Below, one piece after another: positions 1 to 9,642 of a DNA stretch of 64,000 bases; positions within the stretch are counted from its first letter, which is position 1, and each line of letters starts with the position of its first letter. The position numbers and the translations under genes were made by a program. The notes below the pieces were generated by a model. The model had not been told where the DNA came from. It was given only the letters and a program-made list of their open reading frames with translations, and ran no database searches. This DNA is from a virus: IMG/VR virus record IMGVR_UViG_3300027788_000010, positions 1 to 64,000 of that record; one strand, given 5' to 3'.

Positions 1-1
1 T

Positions 2-688
2 TCTGTTACACAACTTATTGGGAAATATAAACAACCTTTCGATAGTGATTATTGGTCCGAAAAGAAAGCTAAAGAACGAGGTATTTTAAAGGAGGAAATC
101 CTTAAAGAGTGGAAGTATAAAGCTGATTTTTCCACACAGAAAGGTTCAGCGTTTCACGCCTTTGCTGAAAATTATTTATTTAATAAAGTATTTCCATTCC
201 CAGAAGAAGAAATGACTGAAGTTTTAGGTGGTACAGAAAACATGTTAGAGTGTAGAGCCGCTGTTAAAACTATTATAGAGTTGTTTAAGAAATTTTACGA
301 CGATTCTTATGGTAAACTAATACCTGTTAGAGCTGAGGTTGTTGTGGGTGATGAAGAGTTGGGTTTATGTGGTATGATTGACCAATTGTTTTGGAATGAG
401 AAGTCTGGTAAATTAGAGATTTGGGATTGGAAGACAAACAAGAAGATAGATGATAAAAATAAATGGCAACAATTTAAAGACCCTATAGGTCATTTAGATG
501 TTTGTGAACTTAATACCTACTCTTTACAACTTGCAACATACAAACGTATAGTCGAAAGAAACACCAACCTTAAACTAGGCAATTCTTATATTGTTTGGGT
601 TAATGAGAAAAATGACAAATATGAGGTTTTTAAGTGTCACGATTTTGATGATGAGGTTACTAATTTATTATCTGAGTGTGATTTGTGA
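2..688 (+). CDS. RecB/Cas4-like PD-(D/E)XK nuclease (5' end cut by window)
   Basis: The reading frame is open from position 2 and the ATG at 212 is internal, so the gene begins left of the window. A RecB-type core is visible: an early His in 'GSAFHAFAENYL', then 'GMIDQLFW' with the metal-binding Asp, then 'LEIWDWKTNK' with the Asp-x-Lys-Thr signature of the RecB/Cas4-like branch of PD-(D/E)XK nucleases. Such phage enzymes act as DNA exo- or endonucleases in recombination or processing; the substrate cannot be told from sequence. It is one of two plus-strand genes here. It runs tail to tail into the primase gene, the two overlapping by 21 bp, and lies next to primase and resolvase genes, which fits a DNA-metabolism role. 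The family assignment is good and the specific function is open. Confidence 0.8.
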   Translation, partial: SVTQLIGKYKQPFDSDYWSEKKAKERGILKEEILKEWKYKADFSTQKGSAFHAFAENYLFNKVFPFPEEEMTEVLGGTENMLECRAAVKTIIELFKKFYDDSYGKLIPVRAEVVVGDEELGLCGMIDQLFWNEKSGKLEIWDWKTNKKIDDKNKWQQFKDPIGHLDVCELNTYSLQLATYKRIVERNTNLKLGNSYIVWVNEKNDKYEVFKCHDFDDEVTNLLSECDL

Positions 689-1582
689 TAACCCATCTAC
701 CCCACCTAACTCAGCAACGTCCTTATCTTTATGTATCTTTATCAACCTAACCCTATTACTTAACCTACCACCATCTAATTTTCTGTAAATTTGTTGTGCG
801 TCCTCCCAAGCGTCACCATCTAAACAAATAACGATATTAGATTTACATTTATCATATAGTTTTTCCCATAATTTTTCAGATAGGATTTTACCTAGTATTG
901 GTATTGAGTTGTTTATAAAAAACATGTCGAACACCCCCTCAACCAAATAAACATCAGCTTTCCAATTTATTTTAGATTCATTGAATATTATTTCTTCTTT
1001 GGGTGATTCTGGATTCTTATACTTCATCCTTTGATTTGTATATGAGCGAGCTACAAAATAATTAATATTTTTTTTTTCATCAAATGATGGTACAATTACC
1101 CTTCCCCTATATGGACCCTGTGTTGTATAACCAATAGAATATTTTAATATAATATCTTCACTTATATTTCTCCTATATAAGTAATTAAAAGCCTCTTTAT
1201 ATGGTATGGTTAATTGGTTGCCCTCCTCAAACGAAATAAACTCTTTTGGTAGTTCTAGTTTTTTATATTTTTTCGTTTTAGGTTTAAACTCTTCTGGTGA
1301 AATTAAGTTCCAAGTTTTTCTATGTTGTTTATTACCCCATTTAAAAAATAGTTTATTTAGTGAACCATGAGTTTCGTGCGTCTCACTACAAGCCCAACAT
1401 TTATACACACCTTTTAAATAATTAACCTCTAAATTACCTTTCCCATCTAAACTGTCTAAGCTTTTTATTTCGTAGGAGCAGGTTGGGCAATCAAAAGATA
1501 TTTGTCCTTTTTCTGAATAGTGGCTGTTAGTATCACCTAAAACACTATTAAGTAAATCTACAATTAAGTCGGTTTCCTTCAT
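668..1582 (-). CDS. DNA primase (zinc finger plus TOPRIM)
   Basis: A 304-aa DnaG/gp61-type primase that would make RNA primers for lagging-strand synthesis at the phage replisome. Two CxxC pairs (C32/C35 and C62/C65) form a zinc-binding DNA-recognition domain near the N-terminus. A TOPRIM fold follows, with the catalytic Glu in 'VYLVEGVFDMFF' (E215, D219) and the 'LDGD' metal-binding motif (D255, D257). Bacterial DnaG is about twice this length; the C-terminal helicase-interaction region seems to be missing or very short, as is common in phage primases. The expected partner is the DnaB-like helicase at 38398-39777. The gene lies downstream of the RuvC-like gene on the same strand, and its 3' end overlaps the convergent nuclease gene. 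Confidence 0.88.
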   Translation of the reverse strand: MKETDLIVDLLNSVLGDTNSHYSEKGQISFDCPTCSYEIKSLDSLDGKGNLEVNYLKGVYKCWACSETHETHGSLNKLFFKWGNKQHRKTWNLISPEEFKPKTKKYKKLELPKEFISFEEGNQLTIPYKEAFNYLYRRNISEDIILKYSIGYTTQGPYRGRVIVPSFDEKKNINYFVARSYTNQRMKYKNPESPKEEIIFNESKINWKADVYLVEGVFDMFFINNSIPILGKILSEKLWEKLYDKCKSNIVICLDGDAWEDAQQIYRKLDGGRLSNRVRLIKIHKDKDVAELGGVDGLSQITLR

Positions 1583-1619
1583 GTGTATAAGTTAAGTAAT
1601 TTAAATCAGATGTTCAATC

Positions 1620-2219
1620 CTAAGACCAAATACCTTCTTTGTTCATATGACCCAAAACACAAGTGTAAGCGTCTGTCATATCAAAGTTTTCTTTCCTAAG
1701 TGTATTGTTTCTAGTGTATGTCCACGATATGTGGGGTTGTTGGTCTGAAACTTTTTTCCATATAATTTGTTTCTTATCACAACCTTTTTCATACCCACCA
1801 AATAATACTTTCTTACCTTTTTTGTTTTGAGAGTATAATTCTTTAAACGCGTATTTCCTAGAGTCGTAGGTTGAAATATACGTGGGGACTACCCCTAACA
1901 CATCATAACATATTTTGGATATCATCCCGTTAAACCTAAGTAATGTCCCTACCGTATTTACATTATTACTTCTTAGTAGTGGTTCCTCTATTATAACTTT
2001 CACAATACCAACACCAACATACTTTTTAACCACATCACTAAAAGCCGAGGCCTTTAATAATAGTTGTTCTATTTTATTGTCTGGTATTGGTTTTATTTTG
2101 GGTGAGAAATGAGTCAGTTCTAATAATTCTTTTGACGAATAATCAAATAATGCCCACCCTATAGTTTTTGTTGATACGTCTAACCCTAAAACTTTAGGTG
2201 AATTTTTAATTTTTTCCAT
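1620..2219 (-). CDS. RuvC-like Holliday junction resolvase
   Basis: A 199-aa protein with the RNase H-fold layout of RuvC-type resolvases. The first strand carries 'VLGLDVSTKTIGWALFD' with catalytic D14, a second acidic site is in 'VKVIIEEPL' (E78/E79), and a C-terminal helix carries 'NFDMTDAYTCVLGH' (D180, D183). These match the four acidic metal ligands of RuvC-family nucleases, which cut branched DNA during recombination or before packaging. Bacterial RuvC has about 170 residues, so the length is slightly above normal. The gene is 37 bp upstream of the primase and 11 bp downstream of a virion-protein gene. The fold is confident; the branched-DNA substrate is inferred from the family. Confidence 0.8.
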   Translation of the reverse strand: MEKIKNSPKVLGLDVSTKTIGWALFDYSSKELLELTHFSPKIKPIPDNKIEQLLLKASAFSDVVKKYVGVGIVKVIIEEPLLRSNNVNTVGTLLRFNGMISKICYDVLGVVPTYISTYDSRKYAFKELYSQNKKGKKVLFGGYEKGCDKKQIIWKKVSDQQPHISWTYTRNNTLRKENFDMTDAYTCVLGHMNKEGIWS

Positions 2220-2230
2220 ACTTTAAATAT

Positions 2231-3442
2231 CTAATACTTAAACTTTAAAGTAAATATTTGAGTTGAGTTTGCTGGTTTTGCAACTGGCCTATCTGGTTTT
2301 GCTATAGCTAATAGATTGTCTTGTGAATCGAATAAACCAACTTCAGTAATGTAAGCACTATAGTCTTGAGACCCACCGGTTAACGAATAGACACCATTAG
2401 CTACAGTAAGAGCCCCACCCGCACCATTATCAATCTCTGGTGAAGCTGTAACATTCTCAGTCGAATAAAACTCACCATCATTAGCTGTGCACTCAACACT
2501 TAAAACCCATTCTTTTTCAAAGGTAAAAAACTCACACCTAGCAGATGTGGAAGCTGTAAAAGTAGTTTCTGTCATCGCTGTTGCGGCTCCAGTTCCACCA
2601 GCTTGTGACCCATATGGGTATCCGGTAGCACCACTGGAAGTACCGGAATAGTAAAACCATTTTACTATATCTGGGTCTGTTATAACACAAAACCCTTTAT
2701 CTAAGTAAGCTATCCCTATAGGTTTATCACCACCACTACCTAAGGTTACTTGTGGTTTTCTATTTGAGTTGTTCACATCCATATTGTAAAACTTAGTATT
2801 ACCGTCAGTATACCCAACTGGAGAATCTGAAGGTGTTGTAGACCCCGCATTGTCCCATTCAGTCGGATATCCAGCACTCCAACTTGTACAACAACTGTCA
2901 ACTGGTAATGTAAATGTACCACCATTGTTAGTTGCTTTATCACTAAATAAAAAGGCTACATTTGTACTTGGTTTTCCCACGTCAGCTGTACCAGGGTTAA
3001 CACTATGCCCAAACCCAGCGGCGTAAGCATGGTTATCTGAAGACCAGTTTGCTGGGTTAATATAACTACTATATATGTCTATCATTTGGTATGTACCATT
3101 TGTTGTGTGAGCTGTTGGGAGTATGAGGTGTATACTTCTACCATCAATTAACTCACCATATGTATTTTTACCAATATTAATCACTAGAGCATCACTTTGG
3201 TTTAGTCCACTAAAATACGAATCTGTGGGTATGTTAGGCCAAGTTGTTCCACTCATATTAGTGACGGGTAACTTAAAAGAACTATACATATTAGAGAATT
3301 GTCTACCGTTTGATGGGTCTCTTTGTATTCTTGTAAATGTTAGGTTGGTACCACTTATAGCGTGATACCCATTACCACTAAATGGGAGTACATCATTTGT
3401 TATGGTTTTTTGTATGGTTTGTATATTTTTAAATATTGGCAT
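2231..3442 (-). CDS. Putative tail fibre/baseplate protein with TEVGLFD C-terminal module
   Basis: A 403-aa protein rich in Thr, Ser, Gly and Asn, as expected for a beta-rich virion protein. Its N-terminal part matches nothing I recognise. The last ~45 residues ('AYITEVGLFDSQDNLLAIAK' onward, ending 'FTLKFKY') closely resemble the end of the 869-aa protein encoded at 6995-9604 ('IYVTEVGLFDNKDGN..LMAIAKF', ending 'FVLKLDF'). A similar phrase occurs in phage tail-fibre N-terminal regions, so a tail-fibre or baseplate role is likely, though the module sits at the C-terminus here. The gene is separated by 2 bp from the next upstream gene in a long minus-strand operon of large structural proteins. 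Confidence 0.6.
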   Translation of the reverse strand: MPIFKNIQTIQKTITNDVLPFSGNGYHAISGTNLTFTRIQRDPSNGRQFSNMYSSFKLPVTNMSGTTWPNIPTDSYFSGLNQSDALVINIGKNTYGELIDGRSIHLILPTAHTTNGTYQMIDIYSSYINPANWSSDNHAYAAGFGHSVNPGTADVGKPSTNVAFLFSDKATNNGGTFTLPVDSCCTSWSAGYPTEWDNAGSTTPSDSPVGYTDGNTKFYNMDVNNSNRKPQVTLGSGGDKPIGIAYLDKGFCVITDPDIVKWFYYSGTSSGATGYPYGSQAGGTGAATAMTETTFTASTSARCEFFTFEKEWVLSVECTANDGEFYSTENVTASPEIDNGAGGALTVANGVYSLTGGSQDYSAYITEVGLFDSQDNLLAIAKPDRPVAKPANSTQIFTLKFKY

Positions 3443-3444
3443 GG

Positions 3445-3843
3445 TTAACAGAATTTATCTACGTTAGGATTATTTTCATTTATATATCTTAGTGTGTCTC
3501 TACCGGCAAATGATAAGCCTAGTATTGTTTGTGGGTTAGATTGTACTTGTTGTGTTTTCATATAACTTTGGTCATTATCTAATATCCCTTGGGTAAGTAC
3601 GAAAAACAACTTACTATGTGGTAATTCATTTTCATATAGTGAAGTATAATTACCACTTTGTTTAGTACACAACCTTTCACCAGCATAATTACCTACAGTA
3701 TTAACACTATTACCAAGAAACTCAGTATCATCTTTATAGGGGTAGGGGGTTACATGGACCAATGGAAGTGGTGTGTTAATATTGTGAGTCAATGGTGCGT
3801 TATCTAAAAATTGTTGGAAATAGTTTTGTGAGTTTAAAGCCAT
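3445..3843 (-). CDS. Hypothetical protein in tail-fibre operon
   Basis: A 132-aa protein I do not recognise. It has no signal peptide or membrane segment and no obvious enzymatic motif; the composition is polar (Asn, Gln, Thr, Leu). It is tightly packed between two putative virion genes, with 2 bp on one side and 9 bp on the other, so it is very probably expressed with them. It could be a small structural subunit or an assembly chaperone for a neighbouring fibre protein. That is inference from position only. Confidence 0.55.
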   Translation of the reverse strand: MALNSQNYFQQFLDNAPLTHNINTPLPLVHVTPYPYKDDTEFLGNSVNTVGNYAGERLCTKQSGNYTSLYENELPHSKLFFVLTQGILDNDQSYMKTQQVQSNPQTILGLSFAGRDTLRYINENNPNVDKFC

Positions 3844-3852
3844 TTTAATTTA

Positions 3853-5949
3853 TTATATTACTTCTGTTCCTCCAGCTAATACTTTTCTAAATATTCTCTT
3901 TCCGGTTAATGTACCATCGTTAGATACTTGGGTTGGGTCTGTTGTGTATTCTGTTGGTGTCTCCCCATCTTCACCATAAAATCTAGGTTTTCTATCACCA
4001 TATGTACCACCTACTAAAGCTCTATCGTATATCCTCCAATACGGTATGTTAGGTTGGCTACTATTAAAGTTGCTGTACCCCGAATACCCAATGCTCTGTT
4101 TAGCTGCAAGTTTATTATATACAAAATTCACAGTACACGTAGCTGGTAAAGCTGATGAGTTATCTGATGAGTACACAGTAAATGAAACTGGTATTCTAAT
4201 GTTAAACTCATCTATCTCCTCAACACCACTTGTTTTAGCACTATATTGTTCTGTTATTGTTGGGTACGATTTGTTACCCACACTATAGTTTGTTTGTATA
4301 GCTTTGAAGAACTCATCACCAGAACTCATCATCCTAGTAAACCAATTATAATAATGGTTACCAGTTTGGACATCTTGTCCGGTAATACCAAACATTGCAC
4401 TAACAGAAGGTTCTGTACCACCTTGAGCCCCTTGGTTATTATCCAATATATTCGTATATTCAAAATTTGTACCCAAAAGTGCGAACGTATCCATCTCATG
4501 GTCCGTGTATGTACTCTGATGATAATTTTTAACTTCTAGAGAAGAAGCCCATGATTTATCGGAGTAAGATAATGTTTTTTGAATTTTTTGAGCTCTAGTA
4601 CTTTTAATTGGGTAATAGAAGTTGGCGTATCCTATTTTTTTTGATAGTATGTTATCAAATCTACCTTTACCTGACGCGTCATCAGAATCCGAAGGCCCAC
4701 CCATACCTTTAATAACTGGTGTGTCTAGTGGTACTGACCAACCAAATTTTAATGAAGGTAATACATTCTTAATTTTACCATATGTTGCCGACTTTATTTC
4801 TGAGTTATTTTCAAAACCAGCTACTGGTACAGATTTTATTTTTCCTGTTATTGTGTAATCCATAGATTGCATATTTTCAAATTCTACTGGATGCACAAAA
4901 CCTAAAAAGTATTTTTTTGTGTCGTAGTTGACATCACTACTGTATGGTGCGAATATTTTTTGATATTTTGGGAAGTAGTCGGTTTGTGTACCCCATTTAG
5001 TGTCTGGTCCTAAATTTAGGTATCCAAATTCTGTGGTTGTAAAACCTATACCAGCAGGACCACACCCCTTTTTATCCTGGTTTGATGAAAAAGCTAATGT
5101 GAATGGTGAAATTGACATTGCTCCATTATTACCTTGTATCTCTTTCATTAAACCATTTTCACTATATTTCTGTAAAGTATTATAGTTAAGTGACGTATCA
5201 TTACATGTGTTGGTTTTTAAAGCTAATCTACCCGATAAGGCAGCGGCATTATTCATGTATGTTTGACTTGGTGACGTAATATAGACATTTTCGTTTACTT
5301 TACCATAATTAGGGTAATTAACTTTAATCTCATCCCAGAAATCTAAGAATTGTCCTCTATGTTTATTCTGTACCAACTCTAACGCTGTTTTTATTGTGGC
5401 TTCATTAAAGGAACCACTATTTATTTGTGAAGTAGCACTAAAAGACTTTAAGAAAGCTTGTTGTTGTTCAGATACGGTTGAGTCTCCGTCAGATGTTAAA
5501 TTTTTAAATAATAAGGTATTATCCTCAGCGTATATTAATGAAAGTAGTTTACATAAAGCGTAATAGTCATGTATGTAAACATCCACATTAACATCAGAAT
5601 AATAAGTTTTAACACCGTTCATATCTTTATCTATACCAATCACCACTTGTGCATCACCTTGACCTGGGTCTATAAATTCTGCTGTTTGGTGTATATATGA
5701 CGAACATTTAAACCCATCATTCACACCATTAGAACAATTTAGGTGGTTACCACTAATATCTGGTATTAGACCTCCTTGAGATATCGTGGTGTGTCCTGTA
5801 CTGATGGGTTGTCTGTAATCTATATCTATGTCTGATAGACTAAATTTAGAAATCCTTGATTGCAAATCGCCAGTTAAGACAACACCCCTACCATAGTTTG
5901 TGAGTTGTACGTCTAAATATACTGAAGATGCTGATGTTATAAATGCCAT
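3853..5949 (-). CDS. Large virion protein with LTxxGR N-terminal module
   Basis: A 698-aa protein without recognisable enzymatic motifs, rich in Ser, Asn, Tyr and Thr. The first ~50 residues ('VYLDVQLTNYGRGVVLTG', then 'KFSLSDIDIDYRQ') align by eye with the starts of the products at 6008-6994 ('LELNLTDYGKSILV', then 'KFGLKDSDIDYRR') and 6995-9604 ('ISVKLTDAGRKKLSQG', then 'LFQLGDSEYCYG'). The shared module probably anchors all three at a common site such as the baseplate or neck, with divergent distal parts. The C-terminus ('GEDGETPTEYTTDP...') shows no repeats. A 58-bp AT-rich gap with a short TTTATTTA palindrome separates it from the upstream gene. Confidence 0.6.
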   Translation of the reverse strand: MAFITSASSVYLDVQLTNYGRGVVLTGDLQSRISKFSLSDIDIDYRQPISTGHTTISQGGLIPDISGNHLNCSNGVNDGFKCSSYIHQTAEFIDPGQGDAQVVIGIDKDMNGVKTYYSDVNVDVYIHDYYALCKLLSLIYAEDNTLLFKNLTSDGDSTVSEQQQAFLKSFSATSQINSGSFNEATIKTALELVQNKHRGQFLDFWDEIKVNYPNYGKVNENVYITSPSQTYMNNAAALSGRLALKTNTCNDTSLNYNTLQKYSENGLMKEIQGNNGAMSISPFTLAFSSNQDKKGCGPAGIGFTTTEFGYLNLGPDTKWGTQTDYFPKYQKIFAPYSSDVNYDTKKYFLGFVHPVEFENMQSMDYTITGKIKSVPVAGFENNSEIKSATYGKIKNVLPSLKFGWSVPLDTPVIKGMGGPSDSDDASGKGRFDNILSKKIGYANFYYPIKSTRAQKIQKTLSYSDKSWASSLEVKNYHQSTYTDHEMDTFALLGTNFEYTNILDNNQGAQGGTEPSVSAMFGITGQDVQTGNHYYNWFTRMMSSGDEFFKAIQTNYSVGNKSYPTITEQYSAKTSGVEEIDEFNIRIPVSFTVYSSDNSSALPATCTVNFVYNKLAAKQSIGYSGYSNFNSSQPNIPYWRIYDRALVGGTYGDRKPRFYGEDGETPTEYTTDPTQVSNDGTLTGKRIFRKVLAGGTEVI

Positions 5950-6007
5950 ATTTTATGTTCTTATTATATAATTATTATAGTTATTAGTTTTATTTAGTAA
6001 ATAAAGT

Positions 6008-6994
6008 TTAATATCTTCTACCACTAGAACCACCGCCAGTACGTGTCCTAGTATTAGTTTTTTTATTGGTTAAATTGTCTTTAGTTGTTAATTTTTTAGA
6101 CTTTATATTTATACGTTTACGTATTCCTAACTCTTCACACTTTTTCCTATTTTTATCGGTGGATTTATATCTTGTTTTGTCGAATGGACAAACAAACGTA
6201 TCTTTACTTTCTGTATTTGTATTATAACCACCACACTCACACGACAAAGAATCTAACATTCTTTTAGTTGTAGTCCTTTCCATACGTGAAGTAAATTTTT
6301 TATTAGTGTCCCCCATTTCAGATATCCCCTTACCATAACAACTAATCACCCAACAAAAGTCATCACAATTTATATCACCTTCACCAGTAAAATCACCGAC
6401 TTTATAATTGTCGTCAGGGTAATTCCTCGGGTTTTTAGTGTAATTATACATTTGTATAACGTCTCTATACGTTGGGTACCCCGGTCTTATACCGTCACTA
6501 ACTATCTCATCATTATATAACCCAAATTGACTACACTTACACCCATATTCGTTTAACCCTAAATTAGTACTATTATAACCTTTCTTAAAACAATACTTAG
6601 GTTCTAAATCTTCATTTAACGTATACCAAAGATACCCACTTGGTTTTGGGTTAAATAGGATTGACGAGCCATTAGTATATGGACCTTGTAAAACCGCCAT
6701 ATTACACACCTCAACACCAACCCTACCTCTAACGTCTGGGTAATTATAAAAACATTCACCTGAAAGTGATTCTATCTTATTGTTAAATAAACTAGATTGG
6801 TCATAACATGGACCATAACTTTGTGTTTTGCTATCACCACTAAACCTTCTATAGTCAATGTCAGAATCTTTTAATCCAAACTTAACTATCTGACTTAATA
6901 AATCTCCACCAGAATTACCTACTAGTATTGATTTACCATAGTCTGTTAGGTTAAGTTCTAACGTATTTGTATTTCCGGTATTTATAAACCCCAT
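6008..6994 (-). CDS. Virion protein with LTxxGR N-module and dockerin/EF-hand-like loop
   Basis: A 328-aa protein that shares the N-terminal 'LTDYGKSILV...DSDIDYRR' module with the products at 3853-5949 and 6995-9604. Around residues 198-222 is 'GDFTGEGDINCDDFCWVI', which resembles a dockerin/EF-hand calcium loop (D-x-[TN]-G-[DE]-G-x-[IVL]-N-x-x-D). The protein is Cys-rich, and its C-terminal ~45 residues are very basic (Lys/Arg/Thr) and end in 'GGGSSGRRY'. That glycine-rich end finishing in tyrosine recurs in the products at 9643-13602 and 13615-17346. It is probably a baseplate or fibre component. Its stop is directly followed by the next gene in the operon after a short AT-rich gap. Confidence 0.55.
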   Translation of the reverse strand: MGFINTGNTNTLELNLTDYGKSILVGNSGGDLLSQIVKFGLKDSDIDYRRFSGDSKTQSYGPCYDQSSLFNNKIESLSGECFYNYPDVRGRVGVEVCNMAVLQGPYTNGSSILFNPKPSGYLWYTLNEDLEPKYCFKKGYNSTNLGLNEYGCKCSQFGLYNDEIVSDGIRPGYPTYRDVIQMYNYTKNPRNYPDDNYKVGDFTGEGDINCDDFCWVISCYGKGISEMGDTNKKFTSRMERTTTKRMLDSLSCECGGYNTNTESKDTFVCPFDKTRYKSTDKNRKKCEELGIRKRINIKSKKLTTKDNLTNKKTNTRTRTGGGSSGRRY

Positions 6995-9604
6995 TTAAAA
7001 ATCTAATTTTAAAACAAATTGTTCTGAACCTTGTCTTTTATGTGGACTCTGGAATTTAGCTATAGCCATTAAATCTGGGTTACCATCTTTATTGTCGAAT
7101 AAACCAACTTCAGTAACATAAATATTATTAGGGTAGGCCCCATTATTAATGTAATAGTCCTCGTAAGTTGGGTTTAGTGAATTGTTTTGACCTATCACAC
7201 CCCCACCAAATTGTGTTGACGACACATTAATATTATATTTCATTTCATATATTGTGGCCATAATGTCTGTTTGTAAAGCTCCGTTAAAAAAATATTCATC
7301 ACCAAATTGTAATTGTTGTGGTCCAGTCAAAATAGCCGAACTAGCTGTGGTACTAGCGGATGGTATGGTTATATAGTCATTTAAACTATATGTGGTCCCT
7401 GTAGCCATATTTGCCGCTGTAAGGTAGAATTGGGTGGACCCACTAGTTAACTGACAACCACTAAATGGTATTTTGTTACTTTGGGTGAACTCACTAGCAG
7501 CACCACCAACTTGTTCTGTTGCGTTTACTTTTTTCCATAAATTAGGACTCGGGTCTTCACCTGGTTGTGTTACTTGATATAGTAGGTGGATTTTATTTGC
7601 GTGCCACCCTGTACCACCAGACATATTGTGGAACCCAGTTAAATCAAAAGGTCTTAGGTATGGGAATTCTTCACCAAACTCAACCTTTAAATCTACATTT
7701 TGGCTAAACATTTCATTTTTAACTTCAGTGTAGTAGTTACAGTGTAACCCAGTAGTTAACCCACTATTACTCTCCATTAAGTAGGTTAAGTAGATACTTT
7801 CTTCAACTGCGTTGTTTTGAAATACTCCTAGACTAGAATTTAACCCACCATCACAACCTGTACCAGCGGGCACTTTACTAACTCTAGGTGCTGGAAGTGT
7901 CCAACTCCTATTGGATTTATAAGACATGGATGCAACTAACTCTTCATCATGAATTGTAATTAATTGTAAATCTGGGAACACCTTTCCTACTGGGTTAGGT
8001 CCAACGCTTGTAGTCCCTAAGGATGTAAATGTTGGTCCAGAATTATCATCATATAAGTAATAATATCTAAGACCATCATCATTCATATTATTATTAACAC
8101 TTGACGACATCACAAATGGTTGTGATGGGAATACATTATAACCAGGGGGGTCGACATAGAAACATTGTCCGTATTCTGTAGCTCCCGCACAAGTAGTTTG
8201 TTGTGCACCAACATATTTTTTATGCCACATTAAGTTAGGCATACATATTCTAAAATTCTTTGACATTCCTATATCTGGAGCAGTTGTAGCGTTGGTTTGC
8301 ATCGCAAACTTTTCACCATAAAAATTAGATATTGTTTGGTTTGTGTAGTGTAGTATAGCTATCGCTTTTTGTCTTTTAGGGGTTACTGTTCTAATTTGTT
8401 TGTAGGAGTCGTAGTACCAAGAAGAACTTTGTTCTGAAGAGTAAACACTATCAACCACATACCCACTATCAACCTGGCCGTTATTTGAATTATACCCCAA
8501 ATATTCTTTGGTCCCACAATACCCTGAAGAACCATAAAAATCATAAGTTTCAAACCCTTCACCAATACGAGAATCTAAAACACCAGCAACTTGTTCAGTC
8601 CAATTTATATTCATATTCCAAACTTTAACATCCTTCACCGAAACATCACAATTATTTTCAAACGATAACGAACCTGGAGACCAATATGGGATAGGGCTGG
8701 ATGCTCCATACCAAGTTAACATTGGGTTGGTTGATGCTGCTGAGTATGTTCCACCAGTAACACTAGGAAATACTTTAACACAAGCACCCACCCTAGAATT
8801 TGTGGCTCCTGTATAATTTTTTATATTAATAATACTATCACCTGAAAAATTACCGAAATTGGGTAATGCTCGGTCCACACTATAATATAATGGTTTTACT
8901 GTTGAACCAGACCAACTACTACCGGTCCTACCAGATACTTGGTTTCCCCCTATTATTTGATAGAATAACATGGCTGAGGATGCTGTACATGGAACATTAA
9001 AACAATCCGTAGTACCTGTGGAACCACTATTAAAGTGGTACGTAATACCTAAAACATCGCCAATTATTGGTGTGTATCCTGGGATACTACCGGGACCACC
9101 TGAAAAAGCCTGGTTCTGGAATGTGTTAGCTGACAACAATTCTATTTGGCTACCCCCTGTCATAGCAGAAACAGCATAAAAGAAATTAGCGTTTAGTGTG
9201 TACGCAGAACTTGTAAAGGCTGAAAAACCACAAGTCGTACCAGTATTCCCACTATAGAAACCTCTTTGCGAAGCTCTATTAAATATATCTTGGTATGTGT
9301 GTGCCGCTTGTGCCGCCCCAAAAGTTTGGTCTGTGGACGTTTGGGCCATTGGTATTGGGTACTTCACATGTGATTTATTTTTTTCGGGTATGGGATTTAA
9401 ATTTTGTGCGTTATATTTAGATTGTATAATGTTAATACCACTAGATTTACCAGGTAATGTACTATAACAACCGTAACAATACTCACTGTCCCCTAATTGG
9501 AATAGTTCTATGTTTAGTTTTCCTTGTGATAGTTTTTTCCTACCGGCATCCGTAAGTTTTACGGAGATTACACCCTGTGTTGTGTCTTTTAATATATAAC
9601 TCAT
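6995..9604 (-). CDS. Large tail fibre/baseplate protein with shared N- and C-terminal modules
   Basis: An 869-aa Ser/Thr/Gly/Tyr-rich protein carrying both modules found singly in its neighbours. Residues ~10-50 hold the 'LTDAGRKKLSQG...LGDSE' module also seen in the products at 3853-5949 and 6008-6994. The last ~45 residues hold 'VTEVGLFDNKDG...LMAIAKF', shared with the product at 2231-3442. The middle has no motif that I recognise. Having both ends suggests the smaller relatives arose by duplication and module swapping from a protein of this type. Host-contact or baseplate-peripheral function is inferred from composition and operon position. The next upstream gene starts only 38 bp away, in an AT-rich gap. 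Confidence 0.6.
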   Translation of the reverse strand: MSYILKDTTQGVISVKLTDAGRKKLSQGKLNIELFQLGDSEYCYGCYSTLPGKSSGINIIQSKYNAQNLNPIPEKNKSHVKYPIPMAQTSTDQTFGAAQAAHTYQDIFNRASQRGFYSGNTGTTCGFSAFTSSAYTLNANFFYAVSAMTGGSQIELLSANTFQNQAFSGGPGSIPGYTPIIGDVLGITYHFNSGSTGTTDCFNVPCTASSAMLFYQIIGGNQVSGRTGSSWSGSTVKPLYYSVDRALPNFGNFSGDSIINIKNYTGATNSRVGACVKVFPSVTGGTYSAASTNPMLTWYGASSPIPYWSPGSLSFENNCDVSVKDVKVWNMNINWTEQVAGVLDSRIGEGFETYDFYGSSGYCGTKEYLGYNSNNGQVDSGYVVDSVYSSEQSSSWYYDSYKQIRTVTPKRQKAIAILHYTNQTISNFYGEKFAMQTNATTAPDIGMSKNFRICMPNLMWHKKYVGAQQTTCAGATEYGQCFYVDPPGYNVFPSQPFVMSSSVNNNMNDDGLRYYYLYDDNSGPTFTSLGTTSVGPNPVGKVFPDLQLITIHDEELVASMSYKSNRSWTLPAPRVSKVPAGTGCDGGLNSSLGVFQNNAVEESIYLTYLMESNSGLTTGLHCNYYTEVKNEMFSQNVDLKVEFGEEFPYLRPFDLTGFHNMSGGTGWHANKIHLLYQVTQPGEDPSPNLWKKVNATEQVGGAASEFTQSNKIPFSGCQLTSGSTQFYLTAANMATGTTYSLNDYITIPSASTTASSAILTGPQQLQFGDEYFFNGALQTDIMATIYEMKYNINVSSTQFGGGVIGQNNSLNPTYEDYYINNGAYPNNIYVTEVGLFDNKDGNPDLMAIAKFQSPHKRQGSEQFVLKLDF

Positions 9605-9642
9605 ATCTTTTTTCTTTTATTATAAATATTATTTTATATTTT

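Noticed and set aside
5988-6006. TTTATTTA-G-TAAATAAA palindrome as a terminator
   Set aside because: It is A-T only with a one-base centre and no T-tract of note; the stem would be too weak.
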